Of a stretch of DNA of 64,000 bases, positions 1 through 12,200 are shown in pieces. Numbering within the stretch: the stretch's first letter is position 1; each line of letters opens with the position of its first letter. The notes under the pieces are model-generated. The model searched no databases and was not told where the DNA came from. It saw nothing but the letters and a program-made list of their open reading frames with translations. Source of the stretch: Arenicola marina (Eukaryota; Annelida; Polychaeta; Arenicolidae); NCBI GenBank assembly GCA_964019135.1, contig OZ025258.1:4545961-4609960 (forward strand), read 5' to 3'. A program made the position numbers and the translations under genes.

Positions 1-360
1 TGTAGAAAAGTACTTTTACATTGTTGAAACTAATTATGATAGCTGTACTTAAACAATTCAATTTGTCATGTGAAGTTGTCTTCTCACTATAGAATGCTAC
101 ATGGCTATGATTCTTCAACCATAGCCATAGATTCATGGCTAGCATCGCCATCACGGCATCAGACTCAGTTAGTCCCATTACGTGCCAGTTTTAACAGGCG
201 TCCAGTCGTACCTCGGCAACAACGCCACAAGGTTGGGGCTAGCCTTGACACATGGCTCTCTTGACCTCGCACCTAAAGGAGACGAGAGAGAGCCATGAAG
301 CCAGTTTCGGTTGTGAGCGTTGATTTAAAAATCAGCACCCTTCACTGGCTTCAGGCGTCG

Positions 361-829
361 ATTGCAGAAAGTACAGAAATAAACGGTCCTTATCAATTTG
401 TCAAGTTGTTCTTCAGACCTTTATAGTTTCAAGGGCAATGAGATTGAGAACAAACAAAATCCACCACTTTTTGTACTGGTGAAAGTTTTCAACAACAAAT
501 TTCAACAACTTTCCCCGCCGTCATGTCGCTGTTACGTCACAGTTTTCGTTGATCTCCCGGCAGACTGAGCTTGTTCCTCACATCACAATTTTTCCTAGGA
601 CTATGGCGTACGCGTAACGCCATCTGCCGGGAGATGGACGAGAACTGTGACGTAACAGAAACATAGCCGCAAGAAGAAGTTGTAAAAATTGTTGTTGGAA
701 AGTTTTGCCAGCACAAAAAGTGATCACATTTGTGTGTATTCAATCACTTTGCCGACAGAACTATAAAGGTATGAAGAATACCTTGACACATCGTTAAGGA
801 CCGTTTATGTGTGTACTTTTCTATAATCG
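361..829. mobile_element. Foldback MITE with long inverted repeats
   Basis: The left arm (AATAAACGGTCCTTATCAA near 381) and right arm (TTAAGGACCGTTTATG near 796) are reverse complements. Pairing continues inward, with GTTACGTCACAG near 533 against CTGTGACGTAAC near 645. No coding capacity. The region 1-360 before it shows nothing I can name. Confidence 0.6.
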
Positions 830-1254
830 CCGCCCGAAGAGTGCATATTTTTTAATCAATGCTAAATTTGAATGTTTACTTCATGGCCCTCCGGCCCACT
901 CCCCAGAGCGGATAAGCCAGGGAGGGGCATGCAACAGGGCTAGGTTGGGGCTAGGCATCAGTCACTGAGTCAGTGGCCGTGGCAGTGCCTAGGTGCTATT
1001 GGCTGCCAATCAATTTGGCCTCGGGGGGAGTGTGGCGAAGCAGGGTGGTGGATAGCGGGGGCTTGGTTGGTCAGTTTGTTGTGGGATGGAGTGGCAAACT
1101 TGCGGAAACAGAGAAAGGGATTAAGATACAGACTGACACAGTGCCAGTGGAATGATCAAGCTGGCAACCAGCTGAGACCGGATGTTAATTAAGCAGTTTA
1201 AATTAACCAGCTTAATATACTGGGCCTGTAGGATATATGGGATGTCAGCAGTGG

Positions 1255-1512
1255 AACCTCAGCAGCCTGGGGGATATTGGCATATAGGACGTCGGCAAAC
1301 TAGGAGATGTTGGCAGCCTAGGGGATGTTGGCATATTAGACTTTGGCAGCCTGGGGGATGCTGGCATATACGACACCAGTAGCCTGGGGGATTATGGCAT
1401 ATGGGATGTAGGCAGCCTGGGGGCGCTGGCATATGAGACTTAGGCAGCTTGGGGGATTATGGCATATGGGATGTAGGCAGCCTCGGGGATGGTGGTATAT
1501 GGGATATAGACC
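1255..1512. repeat. Minisatellite, about 33-38 bp unit, about 7 diverged copies
   Basis: Units share GGCAGCCTGGGGGAT and GGCATATGGGATGTA. They are strongly diverged and of uneven length. No link to an exon edge is visible here. The surrounding 830-2480 stretch has no other feature I can support. Confidence 0.7.
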
Positions 1513-2482
1513 AGTGGATAGCAGCATGAGAGATGGCGGTGTGGATGAGACAATGTCGTTACCATCAATACATAAACATGTGCTGTTCCCCTTGATGTCA
1601 ATGCAATATGCACTAGATGTATCAAATAAGAGAATCCTTAATTACAAGATGATCAAAGTTATTCTTGTAAATATGTTCAGTGGATTGCTTGCAACTATCT
1701 CTATGATATGCCTCCAGGGACAGATATTATTTTTGGATGTCACCTGTCCTGTTGGGCATGCAGTATTGAGATTGACCTACCCCCCTGAAAATTTACCTGT
1801 CCTATCAAATTGAGAAACAATAACTTTGATACCAATAAGGATCAATTTATTTACTGTGCTATTTACAAGGATTTCGATGATTCTGCAATGTCATGTTCTG
1901 AAACATAAGCACCTGTTACTGAGCGCATAGTTTTCCGATGCAATACTGTGGGGGACCAAAAAATAAAGGCTACAATTCGGTTATTGTGTGCATTGATCAG
2001 TGCCCGCAGGTTGTTTGTTCAGTGTGCTCAGTGTAATTACTGAATATTGCTAAATAGCAATAGTTCTAAATCTTTACCTGCCCCATCAGGCATACAACCA
2101 GTATTATTATGAGTTGGTGGTCATGTTAACTAGTACAATAGCATTAAATCTGAAGGCTGCTAAAATGCTGTATTCGGACCCAAACCGGCCGGCTGCCCAT
2201 GCAGTCAACAATCATTGCCATAGCGACATTGCATAGAACAATGAAACATGAATTGTAGTTGTAGCTTTAAATGGCCCCCTTACCTGCCTAGTTGCAAGTG
2301 CCATGTTTCTGGGCAATGATATATGATATCAAAAAGGCGACTGGCCAACTATATGTAGAAAGGCTTGCGATTTGCGGACAGTCAGTCCCAAAATGCTTTA
2401 CTTTGATCATTGCATGCAGAAATTAAACCAAAGTAGCGAGACAAGTCAATGCCTTAAATCTAGATTCAACTCGTAATAATAG

Positions 2483-2633
2483 TTATAGCACAAATTTTGC
2501 ATGGCGTTAAGCATTTTATTGGCCCTTCATCAAGCTGTAGCAGCCCTTCATTATCCACCCGAGGCTGCTAGGCTGCTACAGCTTGGATGTCGGGCCCATA
2601 AAATTGCCTAATGCCCTGCTAATTTGTGCTATT
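2483..2633. mobile_element. Short palindromic MITE
   Basis: Termini ATAGCACAAATTTTGCATGG and CTAATTTGTGCTAT are inverted. The centre CAAGCTGTAGCAGCC pairs with GGCTGCTACAGCTTG. About 150 bp, non-coding. The 2634-3041 stretch after it is AT-rich with no visible feature apart from the splice acceptor. Confidence 0.55.
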
Positions 2634-3041
2634 GTTGTATTCTGACTTGCCTGACCATGTAATTCAACTGTCCTGGGCAGTCAGTTATGTCTTTCCCTGG
2701 CCTCATATTATGTGAGGGGACACCCTTTGTAACTGGTATTCATGTAAAGTAAACAAATAGGTGTGACATCTGTCAGTTAGATGTGATGTGAATCTGTAAC
2801 GCATCAGTGTTTCCCCTATTTGATTAATAGATTGGGCTGACTTTATTTACTGGTCCTTAAAGTTACCACAGCATTAAATTTCGTTTTTCAAATACCTAAA
2901 TAAAACTAAAGTGGGTTAATAACCCTCCCATAACGTTTAAATGGAGCTGGATGAAACATGCCTCAGATGCAGTTATCAGGACTATTATATATTATGAAGA
3001 GAACCTAACTGTAATCAATGGCAATACATTTCATATTTCAG

Positions 3042-3224
3042 ATAAAAGAGGAAAGACTGAAGAAGTTATTTTCAGAGAAGGGTTTGATCACAGACTGCGC
3101 ACTGAAATTTACAAAGGAAGGCAAGTTCCGCAAGTTTGCCTTCATCGGGTACAGGACAGATGCAGATGCCCAGGCTGCAGTGAAACACTATGACAACACC
3201 TTCATCGACACCACACGAATTAAG
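3042..3224 (+). CDS. RBM19: RBM19 exon with RRM1
   Basis: 61 codons, phase 0 at both ends. Starts IKEERLKKLFSEKGL and contains the RNP1-like strand RKFAFIGY and the end of the RRM (TTRIK). The acceptor follows a T-rich tract (ag at 3040-3041) and the donor is AAG/gtatat. The RNP2 strand of this RRM must be in the missing first exon. Confidence 0.92.
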
Positions 3225-6200
3225 GTATATCATTGAACTTGCTGTTATAATAATGTTTTTTCACTAGAATATAAAAATGGGTATAAAATACTGCGGTCGA
3301 GTACTGGTAGCTAATACATACAAATATTTCTGTCATTACATGATTGGAGTTACATTATTGAAGCTACAAGAGTGGTGTGAATGTAATATGACCTACCAGT
3401 ATCTTCCTACCTTTCGTATATTTCTCAATCTGAAGACAATGTTGTAGGTTGAGCTAGCAACAGACCTTGGTGATCAGTACAAGGCAAGAGCATGGAGTAA
3501 ATATTCCAAGGGCAGTTCTGCTTATGAAAAGCAAGCTGAAAAAGAGCTGCCAGACCTTGCAGCAGAAAAAGCAGGCAAAGGAGTTGCCACGAAGGATAAA
3601 AGTGGTGAAAAAGTAGACAAACTGCTGGGAGAGGTATGTGTAATAAAGGAGCATGTTAATTAACATGGAACATTGCAACATGGAACATTGCAACATTGAA
3701 TTGCTTGCACAGCAATAGTCTTTGTTTAACACTTAATGTCACTGTAAGAAATAGGTTATAAGCATGTAAGTCTCAGTTAAAGCTCCCCTGGTTAAAGACC
3801 TGTTATGGTTAATGAATTTGTATTTTGCTGATGATATGCAATTAAAAAATAAAAAGATAATTTTTTTTTAATATTAACATTTTGTTGCAGTTAACTGAGG
3901 ATCCAGAGTTTCAAGAGTTTCTAGAGGTCCACAAAAGCAGAAGCAACAAAGCTGTGTGGAGCAACGACACCTTGCCCACATCAGACGGCACTTTAAAAGG
4001 TCAAGGTCGAAGTACGAGGAAGTCAGATGAGAGTTCTGATGATGAAGACATGCTGCAAGATGAGGAGGGCGAGGGGGAAGATGATAGGGACAGCACGCCT
4101 CAAGGTCAGCGCTTGAATTTAGTCTAAGATGAAGAATTTGTTTTCCTAGCAACAGGATGATTTAAGCCACCTACCCATGTGTAGATGAATGGTGTATGCC
4201 ACAGATGTAATGCACGAGAGGAAGAATGATGACATAGATGTAATATACGAGAGAAAGAATGATGCCACAGATGTAATGCACGAGAGGAAGAATGATGACA
4301 CAGATGTAATATACAAGAGAAAGAATGATGCCACAGATGTAATGTACAAGAGGAAGAATGATGACATAGATGTAATGTACGTGAGGAAGAATTATGCTAC
4401 ATATGTAATGTACGAGAGGAAGAATGATGCCACAGATGTATTTTACTAGAGGAAGAGTGATGCCATAGATGTAACCAGGATTAATACTAATAGAAGTCTG
4501 TAACCACTGCAATATCTTGCGATTGACTGTTACCATACTTGCTGTACTTATATCGTGTTTTCCGGTCTTGATGCCAATTGTGGCCATATTCAATCTTGCC
4601 CTTAGCGGTGTATTGGGTTTAAATGTTGTGTAACAGAGACGAAGGTGACACTCCAGAAGAAGGACACTTCTGGGAAGAAACTCTCAGACTTGGAGGTAAG
4701 ACTGACGGATTACGATCATGACATACGTCCGTAAACTGCCGCTTTTGATGTCTGCTGGTCACCAACTAATTAACGTCTCATTCTATATTTACATTTATTT
4801 ATACAAGGCAGAAAGGTTGCGCCAAGCAAACGGCGAAACTTAAATTATATGTATCCTGTTACACCGACATATTTTTGAAACCTTGTACATGTATGTACTA
4901 TGGGCCTGATGGCCTCCTATTCGAAATAAAGTTACTTACTTAATATAAAGCTATTTATATCTCTTTCGGTATGTGAATCAACAAAAAGTTGCTTTCGATT
5001 TATATATGCCTCTATGAGAAGCATTTAACCAGACGATATGTGTTGCATAGCAACTGTTAATTACTGTTTGTCGTTGGTTTGTAATGCACTACAACACACT
5101 TGTACTTACTCCAGGAGACTATGAATCCAAAGTTAAGAAAGCGATATTGCATGAATTTGCCTTGATATAAAGTTTGCTTGTTGACAGTATCTGAAGTCGA
5201 AGGTAACAAAGACTCTCCTGGATGACTCGGACTCAGAGTCCTCCGAAGGCGATCTTTCTGGATCTGAGTCCTCGGCGGCCGGTGACGGAAGTGATAGCGA
5301 TGACGGAAGTGATAGCGATGACGGAAGTGATAACGATGACGGAAGTGGTGACGATGACGGAAGTGATGAAGATGACGACGACAAAATGGCGAAAATCTCC
5401 AAGGTCAGTTGTGGATGTAATTAAACGAATTTTTTTGTTTTTCTTGGTAACTTTTGTATAAATGGTTATTAGTACTTTAACTACTTGTTAGATGATAACT
5501 TCTCTATAAAGTTATAAAAAAACTGTTTAAGTGATAATTAGAAAACTAATGTACGGAGATTTTTCGCTGTAAATGATATTATTGATGACCCGTAGTAGCA
5601 GTCCTAAAGTCTTCATGTCCAGACTGCAATCGCTCGTGGACTTCATTAACTGCCCATATGTGTTCAATGTGGACGTTTGGTCCTTTGAATTAATGAGAGG
5701 AATAGTTGGTTTGGGACTTGGTTTTGCAGACAAGTGCTCCATGTAGATTTATGATCAAGATGAGAGGGCTGCCACCGAACTCTAAGGAGGTAAGGCGATT
5801 CCTGACATGCGTCTGTCCTGTGTGGACTGCTTCAGATCCTGTATCTTATACTGTGTCATATACTGTATCATGTGCTGTATCCATACTAAGCTTTATGGGA
5901 GTTCGTCCAAGCCAAGATAACTATGTGCAACGCGTAAAGTGTATCATATGCTGTATCTTCACATATATATTTCATACCGGTATATTGCAACGATACCAAT
6001 GTGTTTTGGCCCCGAAACCCAAGATAAATTGTAAAAATGCTCAAAATATTTGCATTTCTTTACTAAGAAACTTTAAATTATGCTCATGTGCAAGCCAATA
6101 TGCCAATAATTTGAAAATTCATGACATGTTTTTTGGACGTTTCAGAGCCAAGTTCACGAATTCTTTAAACCTGTGAAAGTCAAATCAGTGAAGATACCTA

Positions 6201-9200
6201 GGAACGCCAAGGGAAACAACACGTTCAGTAAGAATTAGGCTTACCTGCCACATAACGTAGTAATATTCGTCAGGACTTAACAACACATTCAGTAAGAATT
6301 AGGCTTACCTGCCACCTAACGTAGTAATATTTGTCAGGACTTAACAACTCGTGTCTTTATATGGCGCTCGACCTACTCACTTAGTTGCCTGGTTATTTGT
6401 TACGGTATTATGACTAAATGGTGCATTATATTTACTATGTCTATTCGCCGCTTGCCGATAAGCTAGTGATACAGGTTGAGGAAGAATGGTTTCTGAAGAA
6501 CTTTTTATAGCAAACGATCACACAAAGTAAGGTTGAACCAATGTCGCCTCATTTTACGTCAGTTAGAATGCTTTGAATGGAAAGATATTAGTGTGAGAAC
6601 GCGAAAGGCCTTGTTTAACTGAACTTGTCGTGCTAGATGTTCATGGTTTCTGTCTGCCTCTCTAAGGTAAAGCGGCGGTGGAATTCAGCACTGAACAGCA
6701 ATGGGAATTAGCCATGCGAAAAAACAAGAACTTTATCGGTGAGTAGACATGTTAGCCATCTACAGTGTCACAAATAGTTTATGTTGGTACATGTTTTCTC
6801 CAATAAAAATGCGGCGCAGATACCAGTGTTTATCATAATATTAATGTGTTAATACAGCACGGAGTATGTGGCAGAGAGGCAGTCAGTGACGGTGCGTCAA
6901 AAAGGAAATGGGGAGTGCACTCTCCCATTGTCAGGTTCTGGCGTTATCCCACGGTTTACCATTGAAACAGTTACTAAACATTTGCCGTGAAGACTAGTCG
7001 GGTATGCAATCGAAAGAGGAACACAGATACATCCTTATTCGTATAAGAAAAACAAACAATGGAGCTTATTATGCTCAGTACTTACTGGTAAGCCGAGATA
7101 ATAAAGCATAAAGGGACGGTCTTCGAAACTGCTGCAATAAATATATGGAATGGTGTGACAAGGCATCGATGTATTTGGGCTAAGGAGGAGACCCCCCCCC
7201 CTCCCCCCTCTTTCCGAGAAGAGTGTCCTCAGACTAGAACTACTCGGTCTCAGAAGCGTCGTCTACCTGTGTCGGGCTCCCTTGTAACGTCGGGGGCCGG
7301 TGTGGTCCCCAACGAGAGTCCAACTCCCACTTCGAGTCAATCACTCTAAAGGGGTGATCCCACTAGCCAGATGCTGGTAGGAATGATTTGACTCATTGCT
7401 ACATATGTGTATGTACCATGGCTGTAGGCCGGGCTATACCGCGAATAAAGATTTGTTCTGTGACAACTAAATGTATGTCGGTACCATTGTCTTGTTGATC
7501 CCACCAGGTTCCAAGAAGATCTTCTTGCACAAGTTTAAGGAGGACGTGGAAGGCGAGAAGGTGGAGACGGCAGGACCAGGGGTCAGGTCAAGGCCATGGG
7601 AAGCCAAGGTCAGACACCTATCTCTGATTGACTGAACTATCATATTCATTGTAAAGTGTGAGGATCTAAGATCTAGCGGAACTTTGATTTCGTATGGCGT
7701 TTGACATACAATGTTGTCGCTGAGCTTAACTCTTAGACATAAAAGATTCGTGCAGACAGCAGACAATATACCGATACGTACGTATGCGCCCCTATTCAAT
7801 ACAGATAATTGTTGTATTATTCACATGTGTTGTCTCCGCGTATTTGACTAAAACCTCCTGAGTTAACAGCTGGTATCTGTTCTTACATGATTGTTGCCAG
7901 CTCTAGCTCACTGTAAACACGTTTGGTTGTCAGGGCGACCAGATGGAAGGCGAAGAGGAGACGATAGCCGAGGTAGGTCACGTGACTGGGTCGTGGTGTC
8001 CGTGCTGCCTCACCACTAGGGATGGATGCAATGGTGTTTTAGACCGCCTTTGTGAACACATGGGCTAAACTGTCGCCACACAGAAATGTAATCTAGTGTA
8101 ACTGTATACTCATGTGTCGGTCTTAATGGTACCTTACCAGTCGGAGAAAATCCTATCTGCTTGATATACGGGAACTGGCTAACTGTTGGTTTGTTGCCAT
8201 GTGTATGTACTATGAAGGTACAGCCCAACAGTGGGTGTCAGTGTGGGGGGTCACCCCTTGGTTCTAGAAGGTAGTGCGTTCAGCCATTGTCCAGTGTGCT
8301 CTGCTAGGCCAGCCCAAGCGGCCGGGGCGTGGTCGAGTGTGCTCTGCTAGGCCAGCCCAAGCGGCCGGGGCGTGGTCGAGTGTGCTCTGCTAGGCCAGCC
8401 CAAGCGGCCGGGGCGTGGTCGAGTGTGCTCTGCTAGGCCAGCCCAAGCGGCCGGGGCGTGGTCGAGTGTGCTCTGCTAGGCCAGCCCAAGCGGCCGGGGC
8501 GTGGTCGAGTGTGCTCTGCTAGGCCAGCCCAAGCGGCCGGGGCGTGGTCGAGTGTGCTCTGCTAGGCCAGCCCAAGCGGCCGGGGCGTGGTCGAGTGTGC
8601 TCTGCTAGGCCAGCCCAAGCGGCCGGGACGTGGTCGAGTGTGCTCTGCTAGGCCAGCCCAAGCGGCCGGGACGTGGTCGAGTGTGCTCTGCTAGGCCAGC
8701 CCAAGCGGCCGGGGCGTGGTCGAGTGTGCTCTGCTAGGCCAGCCCAAGCGGCCGGGGCGTGGTCGAGTGTGCTCTGCTAGGCCAGCCCAAGCGGCCGGGG
8801 CGTGGTCGAGTGTGCTCTGCTAGGCCAGCCCAAGCGGCCGGGGCGTGGTCGAGTGTGCTCTGCTAGGCCAGCCCAAGCGGCCGGGACGTGGTCGAGTGTG
8901 CTCTGCTAGGCCAGCCCAAGCGGCCGGGGCGTGGTCGAGTGTGCTCTGCTAGGCCAGCCCAAGCGGCCGGGGCGTGGTCGAGTGTGCTCTGCTAGGCCAG
9001 CCCAAGCGGCCGGGGCGTGGTCGAGTGTGCTCTGCTAGGCCAGCCCAAGCGGCCGGGGCGTGGTCGAGTGTGCTCTGCTAGGCCAGCCCAAGCGGCCGGT
9101 GTGAGGTGTGCTCTGCTAGGCCAGCCCAAGCGGCCGGGGCCTGGTGCGAATCCCACCTGTGTAGGTTAAATATCCCATGTCTTTCTTCGCAAAGAGTTAC

Positions 9201-12200
9201 TCCTCGAGACATGGCTCCTTTCTACCGTGACCCTTCTCATTCTCGCGATATGATCTTCACATGTTAAAGCGTCCTACCTATATGGTGAATGTTGGGGTCG
9301 TTGTGTCTTCAGTCTGGGCGGCTGTACGTCCGTAACCTGGCCTACTGCTGCAAGGAGGAGGACCTGGAGAGTCTGTTCAGCGAGTACGGTAAGCTCTCCA
9401 TGGTTTAGCCGGCTATGGAGCTTAGTCGGCTAAAATCGCCCATCGTGTACATGGCCACTTTAGTCGACTAAGCCCCGTAGTCGGCTAAACTGCGTTCATG
9501 AAATCCGCCACTGGTACCAGCCTATTCAGCGAGTACGCTAAGCACCGCACTGTGGGTGTGTCCCTCGATGGGTGTCTCCCTCAGTGGGCGTGTCCCTCAG
9601 TGAGTGTGTTTCTCAGTGGGTGTCATTTTGTGGGCGTGTCCCTCACTGGGCGTGTCACTCACTGGGCGTGTCACTCAGTTGGCGTGTCCCTCAGTGGGTG
9701 TGTCCCTCAGTGGGCGTGTCCCTCCGTGGATGTGTCCCTCAGTGGGCGTGTCCCTCAGTGGGTGGGTCCCTCAGTGGATGTGTCCCTCAGTGGGTGTGCC
9801 CCTCAGTGGGTGTGCCCCTCAGTGGGCGTGTCCCCCAGTGGGTGTGCCCCTCAGTGGGCGTGTCCCTCAGTGGGCGTGTCTCAGTTTGCGTGTCTCTAAA
9901 TGGGCGTGTCCCTCAGTGGGCGTGTCTCAGTTGGCGTGTCTCTAAATGGGCGTGTCCCTCAGTGAGCGTGTATCTCAGTGGGCGTGTCCCTCAGTGGGTG
10001 TGTCATTTTGTGGGCGTGTCCCTCATTGGGTGTCTCCCTCAATGGGCGTGTCCCTCAGTGGGCGTGTCTCTCTGTGGGCATGTCCCTCAGTGGGTTTGTC
10101 CATCAGTGGGTGGGTCCCTCAGTGGGTGTGCCCCTCAGTTGGCGTGTCCCTCAGTGGGCGTGTCACTCAGTGGGTGTCTCCCTAGTGGGCGTGTCCCTCA
10201 GTGGGTGTCTCCCTCAGTGGGTGTGTCCATCAGTAGGTGTGTCCATCAGTGGGTATGTCCATCAGTGGGTGTCTCCCTAGTGGGCGTGTTCCTCAGTGGG
10301 TGTCTCCCTCAGTGGGTGTCTCCCTCAGTGGGTGTGTCCATCAGTAGGTGTGTCCATCAGTAGGTGTGTCCATCAGTAGGTGTGTCCATCAGTGGGTGTG
10401 TCCATCAGTGGGTGTCTCTCTAGTAGGCGTGTCCCTCAGTGGGTGTCTCCCTCAGTGGGTGTGTCCAGCAGTGGGTGTGTCCATCAGTGGGTGTCTCCCT
10501 AGTGGGCGTGTCCCTCAGTGGGTGTCTCCCTCAGTGGGTGTCTCCCTCAGTGGGTGTCTCCCTCAGTGGGTGTGTCCATCAGTGGGTGTGTCCATCAGTA
10601 GGTGTGTCCCTCAGTGGGTGTGTCCATCAGTAGGTGTGTCCATCAGTAGGTGTGTCCATCAGTGGGTGTGTCCATCAGTGGGTGTCTCCCTCAGTGGGTG
10701 TGTCCATCAGTGCGTGTGTCCCTCAGTGGGTGTGTCTATCAGTGGGTGTGTCCATCAGTAGGTGTGTCCCTCAGTGGGTGTCTCCCTCAGTGGGTGTCTC
10801 CCTCAGTGGGTGTGTCCATCAGTGGGTGTGTCCATCAGTGGGTGTCTCCCTAGTGGGCGTGTCCCTCAGTGGGTGTCTCCCTCAGTCGGCGTGTCCCTCA
10901 GTGGGTGTGTCCATCAGTGGGTGTGTCCATCAGTAGGTGTGTCCATCAGTGGGTGTCTCCCTCAGTTGGTGTCTCCCTCAGTGGGTGTCTCCCTAGTGGG
11001 CGTGTCCCTCAGTGGGTGTCTCCCTCAGTCGGCGTGTCCCTCAGTGGGTGTGTCCATCAGTAGGTGTGTCCATCAGTGGGTGTGTCCATCAGTGGGTGTC
11101 TCCCTAGTGGGCGTGTCCCTCAGTGGGTGTCTCCCTCAGTGGGTGTCTCCCTCAGTGGGTGTGTCCATCAGTGGGTGTGTCCATCAGTGGGTGTCTCCCT
11201 AGTGGGCGTGTCCCTCAGTGGGTGTCTCCCTCAGTGGGTGTCTCCCTCAGTGGGTGTGTCCATCAGTGGGTGTGTCCATCAGTGGGTGTCTCCCTAGTGG
11301 TCGTGTCCCTCAGTGGGTATCTCCCTAGTGGGCGTGGTCTGTCAGTGGGTGTGTCCCTCTGTAGGTGTGGCCTGTCAGTGGGAGTGTCCCTCTGTAGGTG
11401 TGAAGTACTGTATGGTGTGTTTTATAGCGTACCTCGCCCCCCACAGGCCCACTGACAGAGGTCCACCTGCCCATCGACAGCCTCACCAAGAAGGTGTGTC
11501 TCAGTGGGCGTGTCTGTAGGTGTGAAGTACTGTATGGTGTGTTTTATAGCGTACCTCGCCCCCCACAGGCCCACTGACAGAGGTCCACCTGCCCATCGAC
11601 AGCCTCACCAAGAAGGTGAAGGGATTCGCGTTCATCACCTTCATGATCCCGGAGAACGCGGTGAAGGCCTTCACAAAACTGGACGGCAAGAGTTTTCAGG
11701 TGACACTCGCGTCAGTATAACTTAAACAGCTCGGCGTTCCTACCGCGAAGTGTTGTACAATGTACAAAAGAATGATTTTTATTTATTTTATTTTATTGCG
11801 CAAGAAGGTTGCAAATACTGTATATTCAAATATAAAACACGGACGAAATAAAACCACTCTGTATTCGTGACATTAACATCTGGTACATTATTTTAAATAG
11901 GTAAAAGACCTTGATATATCGCTTGTCATGATATACAACAGAGGTTTAGTTGTGTCAACTTAGACATTCTACTCCCAATGTTTCCGATCAGGTGTGAAGA
12001 AAGTGTAAATATACTTCCTCTCATTTGACGTTACATTTTTGTGCGGTAACCACATTTTGTAAATCAAAAAACCGAAAGTTGTTGATTGAAATATTTGATA
12101 TTTATTCTACTTACATGGCAGATGAAAGGCACTCTGAACTGCTGTAGCGATGGTATCAGATGGTATCAATTTTATTCCTTGTTGTTGCAGGGACGTATGT

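Noticed and set aside
8293..9140. CRISPR-like regular array
   Set aside because: Units are contiguous with no unique spacers, in a eukaryotic intron and inside a SINE.
9498..11455. Many Cys/Val/Ser-rich frames (GVSLSGCVPQW)
   Set aside because: 16-bp minisatellite in RBM19 intron 11.
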